A stretch of 64,000 nucleotides of DNA from Trichomonas vaginalis G3 (lineage: Eukaryota; Parabasalia; Trichomonadida; Trichomonadidae): contig NC_067207.1 in NCBI RefSeq assembly GCF_026262505.1, forward strand, positions 8,462,082 through 8,526,081. Reading direction: 5' to 3'. Shown here one piece after another: positions 11,440 through 23,400 of this stretch (within the stretch, counting starts at the first letter, position 1; each line of letters starts with the position of its first letter). The position numbers were made by a program, and so were the translations under genes. The notes under the pieces were generated by a model, which did no database searches, was not told the DNA's origin, and was given only the letters and a program-made list of their open reading frames with translations.

Positions 11440-12162
11440 TTATTGATTATGATTCAAAGGATTATTATTCGATAATGTTAATGCTTGAATATTAAATAGT
11501 CTTAACAAAGAATTTTCAAGTGATATTTTATATTCATCAACTATTTTATTATAAATATCATTATATGTTAAATGAAGTTCAGTTGTTGTTCCGTTCTTTG
11601 ATATCTTAATTGTGCTAATATCCTTTATAGGATTTATTTTTGCAACTGTTCCGCAGCATGAAACCTCATCATCTATGAAAAATTGAATCTTAACGTCTGA
11701 ATCTTGAACATCACAAAGAATGGCGATAATGTGAATTAATGATTCATAAGGTAAAATAATTAAACGGAATTGGTCAATTAAATTTATTATTGAATCATAA
11801 TTATTAATTATTATATCACGGTAAATTTTCATTAATTCAGAATTAATGTCTATTTTATATGGGTTCTCGATGTTTGATGAAAAAGGAGGGGGTATGTTGG
11901 AATAAGTGGGGAATTTCAACAGGTTCTTTACCGGGTTCAGATAAATGATTGGGTCTCCATTCTCATGGTTTTCTTCATTCTCCTCATTCTTCGGTAAGTC
12001 ACGAGTTAATAAATTTGGTTGAGTTGCTGACCTTGTTAATTCGGGGCTAACATTCACTTTAACATTTTGAATAATTCGTGATTTATCATCATTTACGTTA
12101 TAACCAACCGTAATCTCTGCTTTTGCGTTAGTGTTCTTTTGACTAGTGAAACGTCTTCTCAT
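11440..12162 (-). CDS. Polinton virion-side protein, function unknown
   Basis: A 240-residue leftward frame. The start is basic (MRRRFTSQKN), residues about 55-95 are Pro- and Asn-rich, and the second half has mixed helices and strands with two adjacent cysteines (VSCCGT). I recognise no family. Its position among capsid-side genes in the same direction suggests a structural or assembly role, by context only. It looks whole. Confidence 0.4.
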   Translation of the reverse strand: MRRRFTSQKNTNAKAEITVGYNVNDDKSRIIQNVKVNVSPELTRSATQPNLLTRDLPKNEENEENHENGDPIIYLNPVKNLLKFPTYSNIPPPFSSNIENPYKIDINSELMKIYRDIIINNYDSIINLIDQFRLIILPYESLIHIIAILCDVQDSDVKIQFFIDDEVSCCGTVAKINPIKDISTIKISKNGTTTELHLTYNDIYNKIVDEYKISLENSLLRLFNIQALTLSNNNPLNHNQ

Positions 12163-12209
12163 TTATAATCGAATAAAAAAATATATTTAAACTTTTATTT
12201 TGCTGGATT

Positions 12210-13106
12210 TATTGTGAACTTTTGAATCTATTATTCCCTGTATTTGTTCATGAAGTTGATTTTTAGCATTTTCATCGAAATTAATAGACCGAAATATATT
12301 CATTAATTGCATTCTTATAATCATCTGATTTCCTCAAATTTTCTTTTATCTGATTCCTTAACTAAATCATAAGTTAAACCTCGTTGCTGATATAATGGTT
12401 TCTTAATTAAATCTTTGAATGCTTGAGATAAAGCACCTGATGCAATTCTTGCTACTATAATTGGTTGGAATTGCTGTTTAAGTTCATCTTTAACATTTGC
12501 GAAAACTGGATCGAATAAAGCAACTTTAAAGAATTTCTTAGCTGAAATTTCAGGTCTAATATTTGCATATTGACCATCAAACTGGTTAGAATATCGTGGT
12601 AATCCATCCGGTCCCTCTTCAATAGCATTTAATTCTTCATTGAAATAAGAATATGGATTACGACGGTATGAATTAATTGGACCATTTTCACCTTCTCCAA
12701 TGTATTGTTTAACAGCTTTTCCATTTTCATCAAATTGCATAGGATAACGTTCATTATATACTTTACGTTTAGGATAAATCAGATATAGTTAATTTATAAC
12801 CATTTATGACTTTAATATTACCTTGACCATCAGTAACGAAAACTTCATTTATACCATCAGGTTTTCCATTTGGACCCGTAATGTCTGCTTCGTGTGCTTC
12901 CAATTTGGACCATGACGTTTGGCATATGCTTGAGCTTCTGGTAATGTTAAAACGTTTCTCATTTGTTTAACATCTTTTTGAAGACCAGCAACAATATGAA
13001 CTAATTCTTTCATTCCATCAGGAACTTTCATAGTTCTATTATATGTACCCTTTTTGTTTGTCCCTTGTTTAATGGAACCTGTAGAAGATTTGCTATTTCT
13101 TGTCAT
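12210..13106 (-). pseudogene. Polinton virion-side region, function unknown (broken)
   Basis: Two leftward frames (12,321-12,740 and 12,849-13,106) lie between the ATPase and the 240-residue gene. The one nearer the ATPase starts with a Ser/Lys-rich segment and has a heptad-like stretch ([13 protein letters not shown]). The other has a YRRNPYSYFNEE segment and an Ala-rich helix. No family is recognised; a minor capsid or scaffold role is a guess from position. About two breaks. Confidence 0.4.
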
Positions 13107-13189
13107 GTTTAATTATAAATAAAAAATAAAAATTAATTATAAAAAGTTAATCAAATTTAACACTTCCTTTATTTAAATCAACTATTATT

Positions 13190-13972
13190 TTTCATGTTCA
13201 CCTAATTGCTGATATTGTGTGTAAAGTTCATTAATGCTCATTGGTAAATTCACTTGATAAAGCATAACGTTCAACTGTTGACGACTAAACCCACTGAAAA
13301 TGAAAAGGGTTGATAGATTTGATTTAATGTTTGTGCTTAATGCTTTGAAATATTGAACAGCCATGAAGAATGAACACTGAATGTGTCGACATTGAGTTAA
13401 TAACTGATTAAATATGATTTCTCATTTGTTATTAGTTTTGATTTCACTGCATCATCTAGAAAAATGAGTGAATGCAAAAATTCTCTATCAAAATTTGAAA
13501 TAGAAAGTGTTTCAAATAATTCATCCGTTGTTTATCAATAATTTTATCCTCTAATCCTTGCTTCTTGATTGTATTATATAATTCTTTATACAGTAAAACG
13601 TTTTTTAAATAATCTTCTGCTTCTTCTTGTGATAAATAAATAATTGGAATTTTGATTAAATGCTTTAAAGATTCAAATGTATCATCTGAAGGTGAACCTG
13701 AACGGTTGATATAAATTAACACATGTGAATAGGGGGAAGTGTTAGCAATAATGATAATTTTGTTTTAATATCGTTAATGTTTTACCTTTATTTTGTTTAC
13801 CAATTGCTGCAGTGATTGAATTTAAGTAACATTCAGAATATGGAATTTTCATTAATTTTTCCTTAGATAGAGCATTTCTATTATCACTCAATGCTTCATT
13901 AATCATATCATCTACGTATGTATTATATACTCCCGCTAATTCTTCATAAGGGGTGGATGAATTTAAATCCAT
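13190..13972 (-). pseudogene. Polinton genome-packaging ATPase (FtsK/HerA-like), broken
   Basis: The start of the leftward region has a Walker A-like segment (GKQNKGKT, near 13,780-13,800). Farther on comes a hydrophobic strand ending in two Asp residues (near 13,440-13,480), the expected Walker B. This spacing, and the position next to the capsid-type gene, fit the A32/FtsK-HerA packaging ATPases that pump DNA into capsids of Polintons, virophages and large DNA viruses. About three breaks. Confidence 0.55.
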
Positions 13973-14019
13973 TTAATCAAAAATAAATTTATAATTTTAA
14001 ACATTTCTATTCATCAATA

Positions 14020-15635
14020 TTTCATCATATGAACTTCTATACTGTGGTGGTGTACCTGTTGGATGATATTTCAAACCTTCGTCGGTGTCCATGTCCAATA
14101 CGTAGTCTAGTAAACCAAACCTGAGGAGGATTTCACCTTTGAACAGTAAGTGTCATTTTCACCCTGAATGATTGGATAAGCTTTCACTTGTACTGTAACT
14201 TGTGAATTGAAAGTTTCTAATCCATCAAAGAATATATACCCGCTCCATCACGTTGAACTGGAATAGTGCATAAGAATGAAGTTTGGTCTTTCCATGTTCT
14301 AGCTAATGGCGTGCCATTATCATCATTCAGTGGTCTAGTTAATGAGTCCTCGTATTCTTCTGTGCATTCATTCACTCCATCTAAATCAGAAGCTTGAAGC
14401 ATACGTGTAAAGAATATGTCACCCACTGTGGTCATCGCTTGATCGGGGAAGTTTCTGGAATCTATAGTGACCTGAAGACCTCGAAGCATTGGATTTTCTA
14501 AAACCGTTCTTTGCATTGCATTCTTCGGAAATGTTAACACAACATCTGTAACATTATGAAGAGCGTATGAGAAATCTGAGCTAATACCTTCAGGAGTGAT
14601 GCAACCTCCATTTAGTGAACGAACGTCAATATGTTGAGCTGGAATCATGAATGGATCTTCCTTACTGAATAAACGTGGTATTGCTTTAACTGATTCTTCA
14701 ATTAAACCGTATCCTGGTGTAATGCATTTATCCTCTAAAACTTCCATCTTTGTGCATGAAATAATAACGTCATCAACTGTTGCGTCAGCAGATGTAGCGG
14801 CTAAGCTTGTAATTAATTTGGCAGGAAGTCCGATTTGTTGGAATTTGCGATCATATTTATAAACATGATTCATAATCTTTTCATAATTTTCATCAGTTAT
14901 CTTTTCATAAACATAATTTTGTAAATCAGCAACTCTTAACGGGTCAACCTGACAAAATACTAAAGTATCCCTGAAAACATAATATTTAAGAATGATTTCA
15001 CCAAATGATTTAGGATAATCATCGAACGCCTGAAATGCTAACAAATCATTTACTGGAATAATCATATCAAAAGTGATATCAACTTCTTCATTTGCGTTCT
15101 TGAAAACTTCTGAAGGGTCAATATATTTACCACATATTGAGTTATCATATTTTTGAACATTATTATATAACGAATGAACAAACTTTTTAACTTTCCTTTC
15201 TGATTTTGGTTTATATGTTGCAAATGCGAAAGATTCACGGGCGCAATCCATCTGAAGATAACCGGCATCACCTCTTTCAGTTTCTACTTCTAATTGTTTA
15301 AAGCTTTGATTTGATGATTTGTAACCAACGAATAAACGCATGCATTTAAAAGTGGCATCACATGTGAAAGCTTTATTTGAAACTAGAGTTGCTTTAACTT
15401 TGCGTTTAATATATGTGTCACCTAATTGATTCACATCATGAGCCGGATTTGTAATTCTTAAATGAGTTTGTTTATCATCAAAATATGGAGCATCAGAGTC
15501 ATAGCATGAACTTTCAAGTTCTCTATAATATCTTCTACCGTCATTCTTTGCGAATATTTCATTTATCTTTTCGAATGAATGAAACACATTTCCATTAATC
15601 GGTTTAGTGTTTGGCACTAAATAGTTAGTCGTCAT
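14020..15635 (-). pseudogene. Polinton major capsid protein region (double jelly-roll type)
   Basis: A 472-residue leftward frame (14,217-15,635), plus coding-like sequence just beyond it. It is the longest virion-side gene, about the usual size for Polinton major capsid proteins. Its sequence alternates strands with loops throughout (for example KVKATLVSN, IILKYYVFRD, VVLTFPKN, GLQVTIDSRNFP), as expected for a double jelly-roll. No catalytic motif is visible. The call rests on length, predicted strand content and position upstream of the packaging ATPase in the same direction; a sequence-profile match has not been run. About one break. Confidence 0.6.
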
Positions 15636-15702
15636 TTATTATTAAATAAAAATCAAAATTAAAAGATGAAAATGAATTTTTAATTTTAATGAAATAATCA
15701 AC

Positions 15703-15918
15703 TATGGCTGCAGGTATATTTAAGAAACTGTGGATAAAGTAAAAAGAGGAGCGAGTAAAGTTTGGGAAACATTGAAGAAGGGAGCAAATTGGATATTTAA
15801 GAATAAAGAAGCAATTAGTGACGTTGCTGAATCAATAACGCCAAAAGCTGCCCCAATAAGAGAAATATTAAATAAAGGAGAAAAAGTTTATCAAAGACTA
15901 CAACCGATACTAAGATAA
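15703..15918 (+). pseudogene. small lysine-rich amphipathic Polinton protein (rightward)
   Basis: A short rightward frame whose product is rich in Lys, Trp and Ala in amphipathic helices (for example WETLKKGANWIFKN), followed by a Pro-containing hinge and a second basic helix. It resembles the small membrane-active minor proteins of non-enveloped viruses, such as the amphipathic helix of adenovirus protein VI, but I recognise no exact family. Its opening residues resemble those of the gene facing it at 15,943-16,179. Confidence 0.4.
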
Positions 15919-15942
15919 AAATAATATTTATTTATTTTTCCA

Positions 15943-16179
15943 CTATCTACCTCCTATTTTATTAAGTATTCCTTCAGCAATTCCACCAATTGCGTTACCT
16001 GCTTGTGCTCCCATTGCCGGATTACCTGCTTTAGTACCTAATACTCCACCTATGATAGTTCCTGCCGTTTTCGCTACTGGTGCCAAAAAGTTTGCAACGG
16101 GTTTAATAATCTTTTTATAAACCCAACCCGCAGCTTTCTTAATTCCATCCCATAATTTTTTAAAGAATCCTGCCGCCAT
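15943..16179 (-). CDS. small amphipathic, glycine-rich Polinton protein (leftward)
   Basis: A 78-residue frame that starts at an ATG and looks whole. Residues 1-30 form a basic amphipathic helix (MAAGFFKKLWDGIKK, then WVYKKIIKPV). Residues 31-70 are small and hydrophobic (Ala, Gly, Ile), as in membrane-inserting segments. The composition matches membrane-penetration peptides of virus minor capsid proteins. It faces the similar gene at 15,703-15,918 across 24 bases. Confidence 0.45.
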   Translation of the reverse strand: MAAGFFKKLWDGIKKAAGWVYKKIIKPVANFLAPVAKTAGTIIGGVLGTKAGNPAMGAQAGNAIGGIAEGILNKIGGR

Positions 16180-16245
16180 TTCTGATTTAATATTAATTAA
16201 AAAATATATTTCATCACTTATATTCTAATTTTTATTTAATGATAA

Positions 16246-16614
16246 ATGAAACCGATTTTAAAAATAAATGAAACAGAGGAGGAAGAAATAAATGAAAGTG
16301 AAAATGTTCAACAAAAAATAAACGTTGTTAAACCAATTACTGAAATAAAAATTTTTTCATCTGTTGAAGAATTTAATGACTATTATGCTAACAATAAAAA
16401 ATTATTTGAAGAATTGACAACATGTAAATTGAATAAAATGTTTAAAGTTGATGGATTCAAAATTTCAAAAATAAAAGGAGTGGTTAGTTTGAAATCTATT
16501 CCTCAATCAAGAATCACCGCATTAATGAAAATTGATGATTTAACAAAAAGAATAGAAGAGATTGAAGAAAGAATGAATCAAATAATTGATTTCATAAATT
16601 CAAATAATCATTAG
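16246..16614 (+). CDS. Polinton acidic helical protein, function unknown
   Basis: A 122-residue rightward frame with an ATG start. Residues 1-25 are very acidic (runs of Glu). The middle has a short beta-type segment (ITEIKIFSSVEEFNDYY). Residues 90-122 form a heptad-like coiled coil (LTKRIEEIEERMNQIIDF) suited to dimer formation. No family recognised. It looks whole and ends four bases before the converging gene at 16,619-16,849. Confidence 0.45.
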   Translation: MKPILKINETEEEEINESENVQQKINVVKPITEIKIFSSVEEFNDYYANNKKLFEELTTCKLNKMFKVDGFKISKIKGVVSLKSIPQSRITALMKIDDLTKRIEEIEERMNQIIDFINSNNH

Positions 16615-16618
16615 TTTC

Positions 16619-16849
16619 TTAAAGTTCTATGTTGAACTCATCAATTTCTTCTTCTCGTTTATGAGGTCTTTGATTATGACTCCATTGATTCCATGAAATT
16701 AAATATTCTTTATCATTATATTTATACCTCATTAGCTTTTTTTGGCTTTCATATTCATTTAATAATTCACAGTCTTCCTTTTTAAATTGAAGTTTAACCC
16801 ATTCAGGATTTAAACAATGTTTAATTAATCGCGGAATATCTGACATCAT
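16619..16849 (-). CDS. Polinton small protein, function unknown
   Basis: A 76-residue leftward frame rich in Lys, Glu, Trp and Tyr (for example WVKLQFKKEDCELLNEY). It is the last reading frame before the AT-rich stretch in which the element's right end must lie. No family recognised. Confidence 0.4.
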   Translation of the reverse strand: MMSDIPRLIKHCLNPEWVKLQFKKEDCELLNEYESQKKLMRYKYNDKEYLISWNQWSHNQRPHKREEEIDEFNIEL

Positions 16850-17460
16850 CTATATATAGCTTCTTTTATAAAAGATAAAAAATAAATTATTTTAAAATTA
16901 ATGTTAATTTTTTAATGATTTATAAATAAATATATTTTAATGCATCGTCTATATATAGATGTAACAAAAAAAGTCACACAACCCTTCCTATCCTACTACT
17001 GAGGATATTGCATTATATTTACTTAATTTATACTCGCCAATTATGAGTAAATATCATGTGCATTTGATGCACATGTATATTTTTTGAATTTCTGAGCTAA
17101 TTTGGAAAATGAATTGTTATTGAAACAAGCATTTAATGCAACAACCTATTTCCATAGGAGTTTATATTGCTTAATAAGTGATCTGGCAATATAAAACTAC
17201 TGAGTTTCTAGCTGGAATCCAGAATTACTAATTGCTCTCTCTGAATGGTTGGTATGAATTACATCATTCAACATGAGGTAGAATTCACATCACTGAAAAT
17301 ACATCATTCTGACAAAGGACTAATAAGTATCTGGCATTTTCTGGAGAAATAGGTATTGCTGTTAATTGAGCAGTAGCTTGAAGCCATAAAGAAATATGAT
17401 AATAAAATAATATAAGCAAAAAACTATAATTTTATTAAAATAACCCAGATTCGAAATTTT
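16850..17460. other. Polinton right end and host intergenic DNA
   Basis: No gene. AT-rich, with two similar short motifs (ctatatatag at about 16,850 and 16,948). The right terminal repeat of the Polinton must lie here, but without the left end it cannot be defined. The stretch ends next to the 3' end of the neurofibromin-like gene. Confidence 0.5.
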
Positions 17461-20400
17461 TCAACGTTTAGAGGTATCCTGAAGCTTTGTTGGGTTGTAA
17501 TAGTAAGTCAATTCTGGGGCAGGTTCATTGACATAAGATGTCATGATTGCGTCTTCGACAGCAGTAGCCAAATCTTCGAAATGGAAACCCAAATCGTTAT
17601 CATCCATTATTGGTGCCGCTGGGTTGTTCAAATCTCTGAATCCCTGGTCATTAAAAGGCAAAGCAGTCATTGCAATTGCGATTAACTTAGAAAGTGTTTG
17701 GAGTCTTGTTGATTCTTCACCTTTCTTATCTAACATTGGTGTCAAAATATTCAACATGTATTTAGAGGTGAAAGCAGGAATTTCTGTTCTTATCTTAAAG
17801 AACGCGATCATTGCTGTTGTGAAGAATTCCGTCTTATTCTCTCTTGTTATCAATCCCAAGAACAATGTTTGTGCGATAAACAATGCTTCGTAAGGAGTTC
17901 TTTTATCCAATTCCTCGCAAATGTAATCACTAAATGATTGTTCACCTAAATACTTTGATAAATCAATATCTGTCATTGCAGCTGCAATTGCAACGAAGTA
18001 AACACTCTCATAATGTATGTTAATATTATCTAGACATAATTGAAGAACGTCTATTGCTGCTTTCTTTATCTTTTGGTCGGCCAATGGACCAACTAAAGCT
18101 CCAGCCAAAGCGATACCGAAATAAGCTTCGAAGTTTGTTGATCCATCTTCGAATCCATCGTACATTGAATCATAAAATGATTCCATTGCGTTGATCAACA
18201 AATCGCTTTGATTGATGGAACTCGCTATATCCAAAATCGTTGGATAATTCATGACATCTTTCGTGAAAACGAAAATTGCTTTGATTAGTTTCAAAGCGCT
18301 CAATTTCAAGTCACTTGAATTCGACTGCAACAAAGGAAAGATTGCCCAGATCAAGAACAAAGGCTGAACATTGTATCTCTTGTATGAATAGATGTATTCA
18401 GTCACTGTTTCAATGTTATAAATTAATCTGTGTTCATTCTTTGACTGGAAAGCTCTCTTTATCACAGCAATCGACTGCATTTCGGATAAATCTGATGCCA
18501 AAACTAATGGATCTGGATATCCTGAATGTGTTGTGATGTCAATGTATTTCAAGAACAAATCATATTCATTGGATTTAGCAGCTGCTTCGTAAACTATTGA
18601 TAGATAATTTTTAGGATCTCTCTTCATTTGATTGAACTTTTCAAGAATTTCTTTTTCATCTTTATAAGTCAAATATTGTGTAAAGAATGTCTTGAAAATA
18701 GTTAATAAATCAGCAGGATACAAAGACAAACCAATTGCCATGATATATAATGATGTCGCTTCTCTTGTCTTGAAGAGATCTTTGCTCTTCGTGTAGACAT
18801 TTGAAATAACATATAAACAAGCTGGTTTCATGACAAATTTATAAAATGTCATTAATGAAATTTCGTTTTTGATTAAACGAGTGTACAAACTATCATAAAT
18901 AGCTTCAGAATTCTTCTTCAACAGACAGAAAACTAAATCAGCAAATTGCTTTGCTTCACAAAATTGAGCAATAATAGGAATGACGCAATAAATGAATTTG
19001 CTGGAAGTAATCTTTGTCCAAAGTAATTCTTTCGCTGTAGCTTGTGCTTTTGGTTCTAAAGCATATAATCTTACAGTTGACTGTGCAATGATTGCCAACA
19101 TAGAACTTGGAACATTTTCTGAATTAATCGTTTCCAAAATTGTTGTCAACATTGAAGAAGTCTTTAGTTGGATCTTTGAAAGAGAAAGGATTGCACTCAT
19201 TTCGTATCTGTGCTGTTCACTTATCAATTGTGAGAAATTAGTGTGAGGAATTGCAAATCCACTCTGCGTATGGATGTAAGGATCAACGAAAGGAGTTTTT
19301 CCTTCAAGGCATTTCAAAGCAGCAAAGAACAATGAAATTCCTTGTGAACTCAACTCACTTTCTGTTGAAGAAACAGTGTGGAAAGCAATGGAAACTAATT
19401 CAAGAAGAGGATCAATGGTTAAATCACTCCTTGGAAGTGACAAAGTTCTAATTTCTTTGTTGAAATTCTCAATCAACTTCAAAATTTGATTCGAAACACT
19501 TGAAGAGAATCTGATATCTCTGTAATTTGCATGCAAATGTAGGATGTTTCTGTTAACAGATATATCAGTGAGATCAATGAAATTGATGCTTGAAAAAACA
19601 TCCATTCCATTTTCAACAGCGTAAAACTGGAAAGAATTGGATAAAACAATGAACCTGAAATTGGTAGTTGAATTCAATTCTCCGTTTATATTCAACTCAG
19701 GAATATATAACTGCATTGGCATAACACTTTCATCCAAGATTGATTGGTCAACCATTAAATCGAATTTTTCATCTTTTATCTCCATGATTTTTGTTGATAA
19801 TCCAATTCCGCATCTCAACAAAGAAACAGAAGCAATTTTATCTCCAAGTTGTTGTATATATGTTGTGAAATTATCCATCAAACATTGGCAATCAACTTCT
19901 GCATCTAAAATAATTTTGACACTTTTTTCATTTGAATACTCTATCGTTTGCTTTGAAAATTCAATGATGTCATTCAAAGAAACTTCTTTAGGAATGTATT
20001 TCGTTGTCAAAAGCCAATATTTTCTTCTTGTTATCTGCTTATCGATACTTATAAGACATCTTGAGTTGTACAATGCCAAGAAAACAGGATCACATCTTGT
20101 GTATTTCTCGCAATCATGGAAATGAGCTGGTAAATCATCCAAAAAGTGATGTAACATTTTGATTTCATCACTTAAGACAGGGAAAGGTGGTGCGAAATAG
20201 GAGACGCTTACACTTTCAACGACAGTGAAGTAGTTTTTCATTTGGTTCATGACTTGGTCAGCAATCGTTTCTGCATCATTGACTTCCCAGAACGTGTAGC
20301 CAAATGGAAGAGGTGTTTGCAAAATTGGCAAAATAAACAAGTCTCTGAAAATTTGAGTGACAGAAAAACCACTTTTCAATGAAAGTTCCTTCAAATAATA

Positions 20401-23400
20401 AGGGAAACTTCCATGAGGAATGAACTGTCTGAAGAAAGACTTGTGAATGTTGACAGCTTTCATGCATGTCTCAACTACTTGTGGTGTTGCACAAATGTAG
20501 AACCAAACAGAAAAGAAATTCTTGATCACTTCATCTCTGGTGTTTTTCTTTGTTTTGAGTTCATTTGCCATCATGTCAAATATTACATCTCCTTTCATAT
20601 TTGCTATGACGTGTTTGATGGCAGCCATGTAGAAACTGATACAATTAATTGGTGGTTCTTTGAAAATCTTGTAATCAGCCTTTGACAATTTTTTGATGTA
20701 AAAACTGTCTTTTATTTTATCATCGTTTTCCAAATATTTCATCATCGCGTCATTGAAGACTCTTGATAATATAGAATCAGGCATTCTCGCGTAGTACATG
20801 TAGATCGGATACACGTTATCAACATTGTTAATCAATATTGTGTATATCAAGTCACCAAAACATTGTCTGACTTCAATTTCATCTTCAATGTCGTTTATCA
20901 AACAATCAACTAAAACAGCAAAGAAATGGGAGATCTTTTCTAATGTGTAACTCAATGTATCGTAATTGGAGATATTGCCATATACACTGGAATCACCTGG
21001 CTCTATCTTGAATCCGATGAAAACTTTCTCCAAAACTTTCAAACAGCGAGGAATTGATCTGGTTTTGTTTTTGCTTTCGTTTTGTATCATGTAAACTAAT
21101 GCATAAGCAACACACATTCTCCTCGCTGTTGATACTTTTGGACAGTTCTCGTACAATGAGGTGATCAACGCTAAGATTGGTTGTTTGATAATGTTCGATT
21201 CAAGCCCGTCACATAATTGTAAATCTTGTAAAATGTAAACTACAAATTGTTCGAGTTGCGATGAGGAGTAGGAATGGGCTTCTCTCGTCGACATCGCGGC
21301 GGAAAGCAATTTGAGGGTCTGTGACCAATGTTTCTTGGCTTGAGGTGATGAATCGAGTTTAATTTCCTTCAATGATTCTAATGCGGCGTCGAGAAGTGAT
21401 GGAGTGGATGCTTTCTCGATGAACTTGGACTTCTCGATTATTTGGGAGAGGCCACCGCTTCCGAAACCGAACAAAACAAACAAACTTTCGTAGAATACTT
21501 TGACAGGAGGTTTTTCAATGATATCTATGCGCTTGTGATCTAATATAGCTGCACAGTTCTTGAAAATGTACTCGACCAAAGGAGCTGCAATCAAAATATT
21601 GAAGTTTCCTTGGATCTTATAGTTTATTACGGTCTGGCACTTTCCTCCTGTGGTTGAACTGACGAGAGCAAGCCAGATACTGAGGCATTTGATCACTGTT
21701 GAGGCGTAGATGTCGGAACTACCAACAGATTGCATCGACCAATTTTCATCAAGGCCAAGAGATGTTTTAATCGAATCTACAGTGTTTGTATCGAAAAGAA
21801 CATCAAGAATGGCGCAAATGGAAATGATAGATTTGCCCATTTCGGATAATCCGTCGTTTAATTTTGAATTAATTGTCCAAGAAACGAATTTGTCGATCAA
21901 TATCGATGCGTAAGGAAGCATCGGATCATAATTAAGAATAAGACGCTGGATAAACATGTCAATATTCAAGAAAAGTTCCATTAATTGTAAAGGATCTGGA
22001 AGAATGTTTGTTTGTGAGAAAAGAGTGATGAGAGCCTTCAAATAATACTGAGAAAAGTTCGGTAAAGCGAAATATGTTGATGCATATTTGTTTAAAAGCT
22101 CAAAATAATTCGGAATTAAATCTTTGTGTTTTGTAAGGATGATTAAAGAGTGTGGAGTAGAGAATGTGTTGAAGAAGCAGCTTGTAAAGATTTTTGGGTT
22201 GACATTTGCTGTTTTGTTTAAAAATACGTGGAAATAATTTTTCATAAGTTCTGGGTTGATGTAATTGATTCCATAGATATTATCTTTCAATACGAACTCG
22301 ATTGATTGTGGTAAAATCATTGGATTTGGATGTCCTGACAAAATCGGAATTATATAAGTTTGGAAACCAGTTTCTCCGCCTTTTGCAGAGATGATATCGT
22401 ATGATAAGTACTTAGGAACAATTGTATCGACGATTTCTTGTAATTTCGCTTTGTTTTTAGAATTTGTGTAATAATTTTCGAAATTTGACTTTAAGAAGGC
22501 GATATCTTTGCTTGCAGCTGTTCCACGGAGTATTGTGGATGCAATGACGTGATTAAAACCTTCTTGAGCTTGAGGATTTAATTTTGACAATTTTTTCACT
22601 TCCAAAACCTTTTTAACTATCTGGTTTACGCAGTCACTATTCTCCTTTGATCCCAAAGACAGTGACATGAGTAAAACCAAGAATTCGGATATATCTTCTT
22701 CGCGAATTGGTTTCAACGACCAAAAAATGTTAAGGAGGTCACGAGATCTCGGGGAATAAGGACAAACATGAAGGTATTTGCATTTACGATATAATTCAGG
22801 GATCATTGTCTTTAATAATTCGTAATATTGAATTCGATTTTCAGTTGAAAGTTGTCTGTAGAAGCCCGCCATGCTTTCAAATGTGATATCTATCGCTTTA
22901 TTGATCTGCAAGTAGAATTGAATTGCATTTACGAAGTCTGTTACGTTAGTAATTGAAGATAAAGACTTTACAATAGGAATAGCGCCATTATCAATGAAAT
23001 GATTGGCTATACTTGCCAAAGTTCGTATTAGAACTTGCTTTTGTGGATTTTGAATCGTAATTTTCGTGGAATCATCCAAAAATTTGTTGAAAGTAAGCTC
23101 TTCGGAAACTCTAAATGTGCATCCTGAAACGCATTTAAGAAGATAATCGTATATTATGATTTCAACAATTCCAACGTCTTGAATGACTCTTGAATTTACT
23201 AAACTTGCAACGTAGGATGTAATTTTGTTAAATATCATAAAGAACGAAATGTTTTTATCGATATTATATATATCAATGAAATCCTGGACGTAAGTTGATT
23301 CCAAATCTGAAAGCCAAATTTCTGGAAGGAAAAGTTCGCCATCAGTTCCAAGAAACGGAACTCTATCCTTGTGCGCTTGAATTTTTGCCACTATCTGATT

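Larger units (their letters stand above)
1..16900. mobile_element. Polinton/Maverick element, broken, left end outside window
   Basis: A virus-like DNA element of the Polinton family, recognised from the combination of a protein-primed family B DNA polymerase, a retrovirus-type integrase, an FtsK/HerA-like packaging ATPase and a capsid-type gene on one segment. The rightward block (1-8,700) holds replication and integration parts; the leftward block (9,256-15,635) holds virion parts. The left terminal repeat is outside the window, and the right end cannot be placed more precisely than about 16,850-17,400, before the next host gene. It is broken, with roughly ten or more breaks in total, mostly in the replication genes, while several virion-side frames remain long. 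That suggests a moderately recent insertion rather than an ancient one. Confidence 0.85.

Noticed and set aside
16850-16960. Right terminal inverted repeat of the Polinton
   Set aside because: The two ctatatatag motifs are too short, and the left end is outside the window, so no pair can be formed.
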